Of a DNA stretch of 64,000 nucleotides, positions 44,675-52,831 are shown piece by piece. The position numbers and the translations under genes are program-made. Position 1 is the first letter of the stretch, and every line of letters begins with the position of its first letter. This stretch comes from Sporomusa termitida (GTDB lineage: Bacteria; Bacillota; Negativicutes; Sporomusales; Sporomusaceae): the NCBI RefSeq assembly GCF_007641255.1, contig NZ_CP036259.1, forward strand, positions 4,218,501 to 4,282,500, written 5' to 3'. The notes under the pieces were generated by a model. It did no database searches and was not told the origin of the DNA. It worked only from the letters and a program-made list of their open reading frames with translations.

Positions 44675-47053
44675 CTAAAACGCTCTATGTTCTGTTCTTT
44701 CGATAATTTCATCCTGCAGGTCTTTGGTAAGATTATTGAAATAATCGCTGTAACCCGCGACCCGGACAATCAGGTTGTTATATTGCTCAGGGCTCTGTTG
44801 CGCCGCTCTTAGTGTCCCGGCATCGACGATATTGAACTGGATATGGTGGCCGTCCAGTTTAAAGTAGGCCCGGATCAGATCTTTTAGTTTTCTCAGACCG
44901 TCCTCGCCCTGTACGACCTGGGGGGTAAATTTTTGATTCAGCAAGGCCCCGCCGGTTCGGAGCTGATCCATTTTGGCCGCTGATTTAATGACCGCCGTCG
45001 GACCGTTTTTATCGGCTCCCTGGACCGGTGAGATCCCCTCGGAAAGTGGCCGGCCCGCTTTGCGCCCGTCCGGGGTGGCGCCGATCACGGCCCCGAAATA
45101 TACGTGGCAGGTAGTCGGCAGCATCTCGATCCGGTACGTGCCGCCGGTCGGTGTTTTTCTGCCGTTTACGACTTCATGGAAAATCTCAAATACCTTGAGC
45201 ATAATATCATCGGCATAATCATCGTCATTGCCATATTTCGGGGTTTTGTTCAGCAGCAGCTGGCGTACCTTTTCCTGGCCGGCAAAGTCAGACTTTACAA
45301 TGTCTAAAAGCTCACGCATCGAGAACCTTTTATGATCAAACACATGATATTCAATGGCCGCCAGGCAATCGGTAATACTGCCAATGCCAACGCCCTGGAT
45401 ATAGCGGGAATTGTATCTGGCCCCACCGGCATTATAATCCCGGCCGTTGGCAATGCAGTCATCTATAACAATAGACATAAAAGGGGCCGGCATATATTTA
45501 GCATACAGCATTTCAATGATATTGCTGCCTTTGATTTTAATATCAACAAAATGGCCGACCTGTTGCTTAAAGGCCGCCAATAGGTCAGCCAGGGACGTGA
45601 AGTGGGCCGGGTCCCCGGTTTTAAGCCCCAGTTGCTTGCCGGTGAGGGGATCGATACCGTTATGGAGGGTAATCTCCAGGATTTTGACCAGATTCAAGTA
45701 ACCGGTTAAAATATAAGCCTCTTTCCCGAAACAGCCCACCTCGACACAACCGCTGGTGCCGCCGCCGCGGGCGTCCTCCAGGCTCTTGCCCTGCCGGAGC
45801 AGCTCTTCCAGGACCGCGTCGGTATTGAAAACCGAGGGAAATCCCATGCCGGCCCGGATGACTTCAGCCGCTCTGAGTACAAACTGATCGGGGTTTTTCC
45901 GGCTGATTTGCACATTGGTACTAGGCTGCAGGAGTTCCATTTCCTCCACAATATCCAGCAGCAAATAGGATACTTCATTGACGCCGTTGCTGCCGTCCGG
46001 CTTAATCCCGCCGATATTGATATTACAAAAGTCCGTATAAGTGGCACTTTCCTGGAGGGTAATTCCGACCTTGGGGGGCGCCGGCTGGTTGTTAAACTTC
46101 ACCCAGAAGCATTGCAACAATTCTTTGGCGGCTTCACGCGTCAGGGTTCCGGCCTGAATTTCCCGTTCATAAAATGGCTGCAGGTGAATATCAAGTTTAC
46201 CGGGACAGAAAGAGTCCCAGGTATTTAATTCCGTAATTACACTGAGGTGGACAAACCAGTAGGTCTGGAGCGCTTCTCTGAATGTTCTCGGCGCCAGGGC
46301 GGGTACATGGCGGCAAATCCCGGCAATCTCCTCCAGCTCTTTCTTTCTGGCCGGATTCTGTTCTTTATCGGCTAGCTCGCTGGCCTTATCGGCATGCCGG
46401 CGGGCAAAAGTAATAATCGCCTCACAACAAATTGCCATCGCTCTTAACTCTTCCTGTTTGTCGTAAGCTGCGGCATCCTGGTGATAATCCAAGGCCGCCA
46501 GCCGGGCCTCGATCTCTTTTTTAAAATCGAGAAAGCCCTGCTGATAGATTTTCCCCCCGGCAACGGTATGGCCTGGTGCCCGCTGTTCCATGAATTCTGT
46601 AAAGATGCCGGCCTCATAGCAAGCTTGCCAGGCTGGCGTCATTTGCGCAAACATTAAGTCACGCATCGCTTTTCCCTGCCAGAAGGGAATAATTTCTTCG
46701 GCCTGAATGCGTTTGGTCTCCTGATCGACCTTAAAGAATATCTTATCCCGCTTATCCATAATAGCAAAATCTTCGACAGTATGGCAGCATAGCTCCGGGT
46801 AAGTCGGGGCCGCCTGGGGACCGGGGCCCCGCTCGCCGACAATAAGCTCATCCTCATTGATGCAAATGGTCTTATTTTCCATGAGATATTGAAAGGTTAA
46901 GGCCCGCAGAACCGGAACAGAAACCTTGCCTGCGTATTGTTTATAAGCTGCGGTAACCAGTCTGGCTCTTTCGATGGCTAACCGTGGCACTGCAGCAACA
47001 CTCTGGTCCCGTAATTTTTGCACCCTGCTATTGATGTTCTTGCCTGTGGCCAT
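44675..47053 (-). CDS. hypD: Glycyl-radical trans-4-hydroxy-L-proline dehydratase
   Basis: 792 residues, the size of C. difficile HypD (789). Glycyl-radical motif RVAGYSDYF with G767; catalytic C436 and E438 in GTSGCVEVGCF. Every substrate-site residue I recall from the C. difficile HypD structure is present at a constant +2 offset: F154, H162, D280, S336, D341, F342, Y452 and T647. This separates it from glycerol, choline, isethionate and propanediol lyases of the same superfamily. It dehydrates trans-4-hydroxy-L-proline to pyrroline-5-carboxylate, without oxygen. It follows its activase by six bases, under a sigma-54 promoter. The name should not be confused with the [NiFe] hydrogenase maturation protein HypD. 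No proC lies in the window. Confidence 0.92.
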   Translation of the reverse strand: MATGKNINSRVQKLRDQSVAAVPRLAIERARLVTAAYKQYAGKVSVPVLRALTFQYLMENKTICINEDELIVGERGPGPQAAPTYPELCCHTVEDFAIMDKRDKIFFKVDQETKRIQAEEIIPFWQGKAMRDLMFAQMTPAWQACYEAGIFTEFMEQRAPGHTVAGGKIYQQGFLDFKKEIEARLAALDYHQDAAAYDKQEELRAMAICCEAIITFARRHADKASELADKEQNPARKKELEEIAGICRHVPALAPRTFREALQTYWFVHLSVITELNTWDSFCPGKLDIHLQPFYEREIQAGTLTREAAKELLQCFWVKFNNQPAPPKVGITLQESATYTDFCNINIGGIKPDGSNGVNEVSYLLLDIVEEMELLQPSTNVQISRKNPDQFVLRAAEVIRAGMGFPSVFNTDAVLEELLRQGKSLEDARGGGTSGCVEVGCFGKEAYILTGYLNLVKILEITLHNGIDPLTGKQLGLKTGDPAHFTSLADLLAAFKQQVGHFVDIKIKGSNIIEMLYAKYMPAPFMSIVIDDCIANGRDYNAGGARYNSRYIQGVGIGSITDCLAAIEYHVFDHKRFSMRELLDIVKSDFAGQEKVRQLLLNKTPKYGNDDDYADDIMLKVFEIFHEVVNGRKTPTGGTYRIEMLPTTCHVYFGAVIGATPDGRKAGRPLSEGISPVQGADKNGPTAVIKSAAKMDQLRTGGALLNQKFTPQVVQGEDGLRKLKDLIRAYFKLDGHHIQFNIVDAGTLRAAQQSPEQYNNLIVRVAGYSDYFNNLTKDLQDEIIERTEHRAF

Positions 47054-47059
47054 TACTTC

Positions 47060-47977
47060 TCACCCTCCTATTTTTGCCTGTATACCAAATGGCACCAACA
47101 TTTGTGAAACCTCTGCCAGCTGTTGATTTGCAAGCGACTGCAGGCCGTCAAGCCGGTAGGTTTTACCCAGTCGCCGGTATTTATCGGCAGCAATATTGTG
47201 ATAAGGCAATAAAAAAACCTCGCTTAGGTGCAAAGACGATAAAAAGGCACCCATTGCTTTTATATTCTCCTCATCATCATTGATGCCAGGTATTACAGGT
47301 ACACGAATCCAGATTTTACTGTGGCTGGCGGCAAGTTGCTTGAGATTCTCCAATATAAGCTGATTGGAAACACCTGTATACAGCTTGTGCCGGCCGTCGT
47401 CCATATGCTTAATATCATAGAGAAATAAATCTACCTTGTCTTTTATCCTGGCCATTGACGGCCAGGCGGCATAACCGGAGGTGTCTAAGGCAGTATGCAG
47501 GCCGCCGGCTTTACAGGCGGTAAGCAGACTGTCCAGAAAGTCCGGCTGCAGTAAGGCTTCGCCGCCGGAAAAGGTAACCCCGCCGCCGGATTCCTCATAA
47601 AAAACCCGATCTTTCTCTAGCTCTTTCATGACCTCGGCCACAGTCATCGGCCTGCCAGCCAGTTCCCTGGCGCCAGTAGGGCAGATGTCCGTGCAGGCTT
47701 TACATACACGGCAGCTTTTCCCCTCTTTTATCAACCCCAGCTCAGTAATTGTCAGGGCTTTATTGGGGCAGCTTTGCACACAGTCACCGCAGCCGATGCA
47801 TTTGTTTGGAGAAAAAACCACTTCTGCTGTCAACGCCAGACTTTCCGGATTATGGCACCACCAGCAGGCTAAGGGACAGCCCTTCAGAAATACAGTGGTC
47901 CGTATCCCCGGGCCATCGTGAAGAGAATATTTCTGAATATTAAATACTGTTCCTGTCTGCAAAAAGATCACCGCCAA
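47060..47977 (-). CDS. Glycyl-radical enzyme activase (for HypD)
   Basis: 305 residues, radical SAM. The SAM cluster motif is GCPLACWWC (C-x3-C-x2-C), preceded by SLHDGPGIRTTVF. Two extra ferredoxin-like clusters follow (CIGCGDCVQSCP and CRVCKACTDICP), the layout common to activases of the dehydratase/lyase group. SGGEALLQPDFL is the SAM-binding GGE region. It cleaves SAM and abstracts a hydrogen from the glycine of its partner, here G767 of HypD encoded six bases downstream. The start is TTG at 47977, with AAGGG eight bases upstream; a GTG at 47971 is possible. The sigma-54 promoter at 48041-48059 precedes it. Confidence 0.92.
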   Translation of the reverse strand: MAVIFLQTGTVFNIQKYSLHDGPGIRTTVFLKGCPLACWWCHNPESLALTAEVVFSPNKCIGCGDCVQSCPNKALTITELGLIKEGKSCRVCKACTDICPTGARELAGRPMTVAEVMKELEKDRVFYEESGGGVTFSGGEALLQPDFLDSLLTACKAGGLHTALDTSGYAAWPSMARIKDKVDLFLYDIKHMDDGRHKLYTGVSNQLILENLKQLAASHSKIWIRVPVIPGINDDEENIKAMGAFLSSLHLSEVFLLPYHNIAADKYRRLGKTYRLDGLQSLANQQLAEVSQMLVPFGIQAKIGG

Positions 47978-48040
47978 TCAATACCCTTATTCCCACCATA
48001 TCACGCCTCGCTGTACTCATCGGCCTGGCAAATGATATAC

Positions 48041-48059
48041 ATTGCAATAACCATGCCAA
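48041..48059 (-). promoter_or_regulatory. Sigma-54 (-24/-12) promoter of the activase-hypD operon
   Basis: The minus strand reads TTGGCATGGTTATTGCAAT, matching the TGGCAC-N5-TTGC consensus; GG and GC are separated by exactly 10 bases. The start point would be near 48033, about 56 bases before the activase start. The adjacent upstream gene encodes a sigma-54 activator. Confidence 0.8.
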
Positions 48060-48076
48060 AAGTTCATTGCCGCCAA

Positions 48077-48104
48077 ACCACCGGGTAATGCTTCTAGCGG
48101 TGGT
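48077..48104. promoter_or_regulatory. Candidate upstream activator site
   Basis: ACCACCG (48077-48083) and CGGTGGT (48098-48104) form an inverted repeat with a 14-bp centre, about 20-45 bp upstream of the -24 element, and another inverted pair (GTCCCGGA 48131, TCCGGGAC 48172) lies further out. Dyads like these are typical binding sites for dimeric sigma-54 activators, although these are closer than usual. Confidence 0.45.
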
Positions 48105-48195
48105 GTCTTTATTGACCAGATATTGCTATTGTCCCGGAATTGGGCTCAATTATTTGTGACAATGTCCTGAATCCGGGACCAGGTGATCACCCTTG

Positions 48196-49644
48196 CTATC
48201 CATCCTGGTCAGTCTTAACCACTATTTCCCACTGAATATTGTGTTTTTTAAGCTTGTTATGCAGCGTCTGACGGGGAATATTCAATATTCTGGCCGCCTT
48301 GGCCCCATTTCCATTTGCTTGTTGTATGGCTGTTCGAATCAATTGCTGCTCGTAAGCATTAAGGCTGTCGGCCAGTGAAATAACCGGCCGCTTGCCGGCC
48401 GGCTCCGCCGGCTCGACTGCCGCCGCCTTTACCGCGCTGACGATATGCGAAGGTATATCACTGCTATCAATCACTGCCTGATCGGTAAAATTCATAATGC
48501 TTTCAATAGTATATTTTAATTCCCTGATATTCCCGGGCCAATGGTAGGCCTGGAATATTGCTAAGGCGGCCGCTGAAATCCGCTCCACTTTTTTATTGAC
48601 TTTACCGTTATACAGAGCAATAAAAAACTGCGTCAGTAAAGGGATATCCTCTTTTCTGGCGTTCAAAGCCGGGATACTCAGGGCAATGACGTTTAAACGG
48701 TAATACAGATCTTGCCGCAGCAGCTTTCGCTCGACAATTTCTAAGGGCGGCTCATTCGTACTGGCAATAATTCTTACATCAACACGTACGGTACCGGCTC
48801 CCCCGACCCGGCGGACAACACCGTCCTGCAGCACCCGCAGCAGTTTGCCCTGCAGCTCCAGATCCATAGAATTGACTTCATCTAAAAATAAAGTTCCGCC
48901 GTCGGCAAGCTCAAACAGCCCCGGTTTATCTTTCGCCCCGGTAAAACTGCCTGAGGTTGTGCCAAACAAGATGCTGTCCAGAAGGGTGTTGGGCAGGGCG
49001 GCACAGTTCTGCGCGATAAAAGGCTGATTCCTGCGCGTCTTGCCGGCATTGTGAATGGCCTGGACCAAGAGCTCTTTTCCGGTCCCGGTTTCACCATAGA
49101 CCAATACCGGCGAATCACTATCGGCAATTTTTCTGGCCCGGGCCTTTAATTCTTTGATTGCGGCACTTTCGCCGATAATATCCGCAAAAGTATACGTAGC
49201 GCCGTTGGCCTGATATGCTTTTTCCTTGCTTTTTCTCTTAAACAATTCAGATTGAAGATTGAGCACTTTCTCCGCTAGTTCTGTCACCTGGGTTAAATCC
49301 CGGTAGATTTCAAGGGCCCCGCTAATCGCCCCCTGTTCGAACAGCGGTATCGTGGTGGTCAGGGTAGATACTTTGGCCCCCTGATAATTGACATAGGTCT
49401 GAACATAATCAATGATCGGCTGCTTATTTTTCAAAACCTGGTAGAAAGTACTGCTCTCAGGGGTTAATCCGGGGAAAATTTCCAATATGTTTTTGCCTAC
49501 GGCTTTAGCCTGAGTAATACCGGCGATATTAGTTGCAGGCTCATTATAGAAAGTAACTGTAGCCTTCTTATCTACCACTAAAATACCTTCATCCAGATGC
49601 TCTAGCACCGATTTTAACAGGAGCTTATAATCCACCGCCCTCAC
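48196..49644 (-). CDS. Sigma-54-dependent activator with PAS domain (RocR-like)
   Basis: 482 residues. The N-terminal PAS domain (about 8-115, LDEGILVVDKKATVTFYNEP) is followed by a short coiled linker, the AAA+ core with Walker A YGETGTGKE, the sigma-54 contact loop GSFTGA (more often GAFTGA), Walker B GGTLFLDEV and a C-terminal Fis-type helix-turn-helix (NGNGAKAARILNIPRQTLHNKL). The architecture is that of RocR, which controls arginine and ornithine use in Bacillus. It very probably activates the sigma-54 promoter just downstream, so its PAS domain may sense hydroxyproline or a product. It follows the amidohydrolase gene by 12 bp. Confidence 0.92.
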   Translation of the reverse strand: MRAVDYKLLLKSVLEHLDEGILVVDKKATVTFYNEPATNIAGITQAKAVGKNILEIFPGLTPESSTFYQVLKNKQPIIDYVQTYVNYQGAKVSTLTTTIPLFEQGAISGALEIYRDLTQVTELAEKVLNLQSELFKRKSKEKAYQANGATYTFADIIGESAAIKELKARARKIADSDSPVLVYGETGTGKELLVQAIHNAGKTRRNQPFIAQNCAALPNTLLDSILFGTTSGSFTGAKDKPGLFELADGGTLFLDEVNSMDLELQGKLLRVLQDGVVRRVGGAGTVRVDVRIIASTNEPPLEIVERKLLRQDLYYRLNVIALSIPALNARKEDIPLLTQFFIALYNGKVNKKVERISAAALAIFQAYHWPGNIRELKYTIESIMNFTDQAVIDSSDIPSHIVSAVKAAAVEPAEPAGKRPVISLADSLNAYEQQLIRTAIQQANGNGAKAARILNIPRQTLHNKLKKHNIQWEIVVKTDQDG

Positions 49645-49656
49645 CCTCTTTTATTA

Positions 49657-50853
49657 TTACGATCGGTAAACCACCTTGCCGCCAAGATAAACACACCGAA
49701 CCTGGTTAAGGGCGGTGATGTCGGCGGCCGCATTGCCGGCAACCACCAAAATGTCGGCTTCCAGGCCTGGGGCCAGCTGCCCGGTGACCGCCGCCAACCC
49801 CAGGACACCGGCCGGATTACCAGTCGCAGTCCCGATTGCCGCCAGCGGCGTAATGCCATATTCCACCATATACCCTAACTCGCGGTTAATGGGCAGCGGC
49901 GGTGCACCGTACAGTACCATATCGCTCCCGGCCAGCACAGTAACGCCAGTCCTGTAAAGCTTCAGAAAATTATCGCGGTAAGCCCGGGCGGCCGGCGCAA
50001 AATAGGCGTAGTCGCGGGCGGCGGCGGCGGCCACCGGATTAGAGAGGTCGCCGCCTTCTTCTTTGACCTGCCGGCAATATTCATATAGATACGTATAGGC
50101 AGTTATTGTGGGCGTCCAGGCCTGGCCATTCCGGGCCATCTGCCGGGCCTGCTCCACCGTCATAAACGTGCCATGCTCAATTGTATCAAAGCCGGCCTTG
50201 ATACACATCTCAATTGACGGCTGGGTGCCGGCGTGAACCGCAGTTTTTATGTGCCGGCGATGACATTCATCCACGGCCGCCTCCAGTTCTGCCTGCGTAT
50301 ATTCGGGGATGCTGGCACGGTGGCTGGTCAACAGCTTGATCCAGTCAGCCCCGTCCCGGCGCTGGCGGCGGATGGCGGAACGGATATTGTCAGCCCCGTC
50401 CACCTCTTCACTGGCTTCAGCATAGCCATGGCCGCCGGTCATGCAAAGGCCGGCATCGGCATGAATGATGCGCGGTACAGTCACATAACCCTTCTCACCC
50501 GCCAGCCGCAGCTGTTGGCACAGATGACGGGGCGAGCTTAAATCGCGGATGGTGGTTATCCCCAGAGTAAGGGCGGTTTCAGCCTGTTTAGCCGCATAAC
50601 AGGCGATAAGAAAATCATCATAGCGGTCAGCATCAGGCTGGCTGTAGTAATACCCCAGATGGACATGCATGTCAAACAAACCCGGTAGAATTGTTGCCTC
50701 CCCGTAATCAACCACTTGAGCGCCGGGGTGACGGGCCGTTACCTCCCGGGCTGGTCCCACATCCCTGATTTTGCCGTTGGTTATGGCCACAGCCCCCGCT
50801 TGGATCAAGGTCGTCCCATCACCGGTAACCACATTCTGCGCGAGTATAATCAT
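49657..50853 (-). CDS. Amidohydrolase, Xaa-Pro dipeptidase/imidazolonepropionase-like
   Basis: 398 residues. Metal ligands of the amidohydrolase superfamily are visible: HxH in LFDMHVHLG, the carboxylated lysine in DWIKLL, His in KTAVHAGT, His in TIEHGT and Asp in LAGSDM. The N- and C-terminal beta-sandwich segments end in LEADILVV. Members of this subgroup hydrolyse dipeptides with proline, arginine or lysine at the C-terminus; others act on cyclic amides. In this cluster a role on hydroxyproline or proline dipeptides is attractive, but specificity cannot be read from sequence by eye. Start 50853 has an AGGAGGG site. It lies between the XRE-cupin gene and the sigma-54 regulator, all leftward. 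Confidence 0.85.
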   Translation of the reverse strand: MIILAQNVVTGDGTTLIQAGAVAITNGKIRDVGPAREVTARHPGAQVVDYGEATILPGLFDMHVHLGYYYSQPDADRYDDFLIACYAAKQAETALTLGITTIRDLSSPRHLCQQLRLAGEKGYVTVPRIIHADAGLCMTGGHGYAEASEEVDGADNIRSAIRRQRRDGADWIKLLTSHRASIPEYTQAELEAAVDECHRRHIKTAVHAGTQPSIEMCIKAGFDTIEHGTFMTVEQARQMARNGQAWTPTITAYTYLYEYCRQVKEEGGDLSNPVAAAAARDYAYFAPAARAYRDNFLKLYRTGVTVLAGSDMVLYGAPPLPINRELGYMVEYGITPLAAIGTATGNPAGVLGLAAVTGQLAPGLEADILVVAGNAAADITALNQVRCVYLGGKVVYRS

Positions 50854-50926
50854 ATTGCGGGTCCCTCCTATAACTCAAGTGCGTCCGCCCACGCCGGCAG
50901 TACCCGGGCCAATATCCAGCAGCCAC

Positions 50927-51487
50927 CTATTCCTTAAATGGATTGGGAGTGCTGGCAACAATAAGCCTTACTAATTTATTGGTATAGTTGGCCCAATTAT
51001 GAACAATATGGGAACTATAATGGGCCGAGTCACCGGGAAACAGCTCAAACTGCTCATTGTTGAGAAAGAGCGTCAAGGTCCCTTCCAGCACATATATAAA
51101 CTCCTCTCCCTCATGAGCATAGGGAGAGATATCTTCTTCACAGTTGATTGGCAGCAGTTCAATTAATCTTGGCAATAGTAAGTTGGCGCCGGTGTTATTG
51201 GTTAAATGGTAATGGATAAAGCGGCCATTGATAATTTGAAATACTTCTTTTTCATAACTGCGAATAATAGAGCTGCGGTTTTTGGTAGAGCCGGCAAAAA
51301 AATAGGATACATCAACTTCGACCGCTGCCGCAATCTTTGCCAGCGAATCCGTCGCAATGGATGTTAAGCCCCGTTCCAGTTGTGATAGAAAACCGGTTGA
51401 TAAACCGGTTTTCTCGCTTAAATCTTTCAGGGTCATCTTTTTCCTGGTTCGCAGCTCTTTAACCTTACTGCCAATATCTTTGTTCAT
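50927..51487 (-). CDS. XRE-cupin transcriptional regulator (PuuR-like)
   Basis: 186 residues. N-terminal helix-turn-helix (GSKVKELRTRKKMTLKDLSE, TGLSTGFLSQLERGLTSIA), then a cupin domain with YAHEGEEFIYVLEGTLTLFL and the second cupin box PGDSAHYSSHIVHNWAN, which may bind a small ligand or metal. Such regulators often repress catabolic and uptake genes for amino acids or polyamines. It starts at 51487, is 73 bp from the amidohydrolase gene downstream and faces away from the M24 peptidase terminator upstream. It probably controls its own operon, the transporter operon, or both. Confidence 0.9.
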   Translation of the reverse strand: MNKDIGSKVKELRTRKKMTLKDLSEKTGLSTGFLSQLERGLTSIATDSLAKIAAAVEVDVSYFFAGSTKNRSSIIRSYEKEVFQIINGRFIHYHLTNNTGANLLLPRLIELLPINCEEDISPYAHEGEEFIYVLEGTLTLFLNNEQFELFPGDSAHYSSHIVHNWANYTNKLVRLIVASTPNPFKE

Positions 51488-51672
51488 AAAAATCCCTCAT
51501 GTCTCAATGTAATTAAAAGGACTGGTTCCCCCGGCCGTAGCAGGCATCGTAACGCGGGGTTAGCCACAGGCTAAATATAACTTATATAATAATATATATT
51601 GCGAAAAAAAGCTACTCATGTTCATTCCAATGAATATTTTTCATTAATATGAAATTCCGCTGCCATTGTGGT

Positions 51673-51706
51673 AAAAAGGCCTATCAGCACGTCGGCTAAT
51701 AGGCCT
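51673..51706 (-). terminator. Terminator after the M24 peptidase gene
   Basis: On the minus strand AGGCCTAT (51706-51699) pairs with ATAGGCCT (51684-51677), with inner TAGC/GCTGA pairing, followed by TTTTT. It ends the transporter-peptidase operon before the XRE-cupin gene. Confidence 0.82.
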
Positions 51707-51733
51707 GATACATCACATATGGCAGACGTCTGT

Positions 51734-52810
51734 CTAGCCCACAATGGTAAGCTGCTTGTCAAATTTGTTTAATACCTCACAGCCTGTTTCTGTTACCAAC
51801 ACCAAATCCTCAATCCGCACCCCGGCCACACCCGGCAAATAAATTCCCGGTTCAATGGAAAACGTCATGCCTGGTTGCACCTGACTGGCATTGGCGGCGG
51901 AGACATCACCGGGTTCATGGACCTCAAGACCAATGGAGTGCCCTGTCCGATGGGTAAAATATTTGCCATACCCGGCAGCCTCAATCGGGGCTCTGGCGGC
52001 AGCATCAATATCACAGAAGCGGACGCCGGGTTTGATCCCGGCAATCGCCCGCTCATTAGCCGCCAGCACCACATCATATATTTTTCTCGCCCTGCCCGGC
52101 ACATATTTGTAAAATACCGTCCGGGTCATATCCGCACAATAGTCGTTCTTTTTACAGCCAATATCAATGATGACACTTTCCCCGGCCTGCAGGGTGGAAC
52201 CATCCGGTTCATGGTGCGGGTCGGTCGCATTGGCGCCATAGGCAATAATCGGGTTAAACGAGCAGCCGCCGGTTTCCAGCTCATCATAAATAACAAGCAA
52301 ACGCCGCGCCAGCTGCTGTTCGGAATAGCCCCCGGGAATAAGCTGCAGCAGCTGCGCCATTGCCAGATCATTGAGCTGGGAGGCCTGCCGCAGCAGCTCC
52401 TGCTCCTGTTGATCCTTGCACTGCCGGATCTGATCTACAATGACCGAACCGTTTACAAACCGGCTGCCGGCGGCCTGCTCCATCAGCCTTAATAAAAAGT
52501 GCGCCGGCCAGTTCTTGTCCACGCCAACCGGGGTCCCGGCCTCAATCCAGCCGGACAGTATCGCGACTCCATCCTGCGTATCATTGAACCAGACTTTATC
52601 GATTCCCAGTTCAGCCTCTAGCGGGAAAAGCGCATTAATCAACAGTTTGTGATTGCCCCGGCAGCTAAGATACAGTGCCAACAGCCTTTCGCCCGGATGA
52701 ATCCAGGTACCTGTAAGATAAAAGACAGCCGCAGGATCAGTGATCACCAATTGAGGAATGCCGGCTGCCGCCATTTTTTCCAGCACGTTATTAACCCGTT
52801 CCTGTTTCAT
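51734..52810 (-). CDS. M24 family metallopeptidase, Xaa-Pro aminopeptidase/prolidase type
   Basis: 358 residues: an N-terminal creatinase-like domain and a C-terminal pita-bread metallo domain. The five metal ligands are in order: IDIGCKKNDYCADMTRT (two Asp), HRTGHSIGLEVHEPG (His), FSIEPGIYLPG (Glu) and VRIEDLVLV (Glu). The HxxGHxxGxxxHE pattern is that of Xaa-Pro-cleaving enzymes. It probably releases proline or hydroxyproline from short peptides in the cytoplasm. It is the last gene of the ABC transporter operon, 21 bp after the second permease, which ties the importer to peptide-type substrates. Other M24 members hydrolyse creatine or ectoine, so the exact substrate is open. Confidence 0.88.
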   Translation of the reverse strand: MKQERVNNVLEKMAAAGIPQLVITDPAAVFYLTGTWIHPGERLLALYLSCRGNHKLLINALFPLEAELGIDKVWFNDTQDGVAILSGWIEAGTPVGVDKNWPAHFLLRLMEQAAGSRFVNGSVIVDQIRQCKDQQEQELLRQASQLNDLAMAQLLQLIPGGYSEQQLARRLLVIYDELETGGCSFNPIIAYGANATDPHHEPDGSTLQAGESVIIDIGCKKNDYCADMTRTVFYKYVPGRARKIYDVVLAANERAIAGIKPGVRFCDIDAAARAPIEAAGYGKYFTHRTGHSIGLEVHEPGDVSAANASQVQPGMTFSIEPGIYLPGVAGVRIEDLVLVTETGCEVLNKFDKQLTIVG

Positions 52811-52831
52811 TACCTGTTCCTCCCGCTTCCG

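Noticed and set aside
1-47053. Taurine to isethionate route (taurine aminotransferase-like gene at the left end plus a glycyl-radical lyase)
   Set aside because: The glycyl-radical enzyme keeps all HypD residues rather than those of isethionate lyase, no sulfoacetaldehyde reductase is present, and the two genes are 44 kb apart.
44675-47977. HypD/HypE read as [NiFe] hydrogenase maturation proteins, supported by the protease at 18.7 kb
   Set aside because: The names coincide only. The sequence is a glycyl-radical enzyme with its activase, not the iron-cyanide maturation protein.
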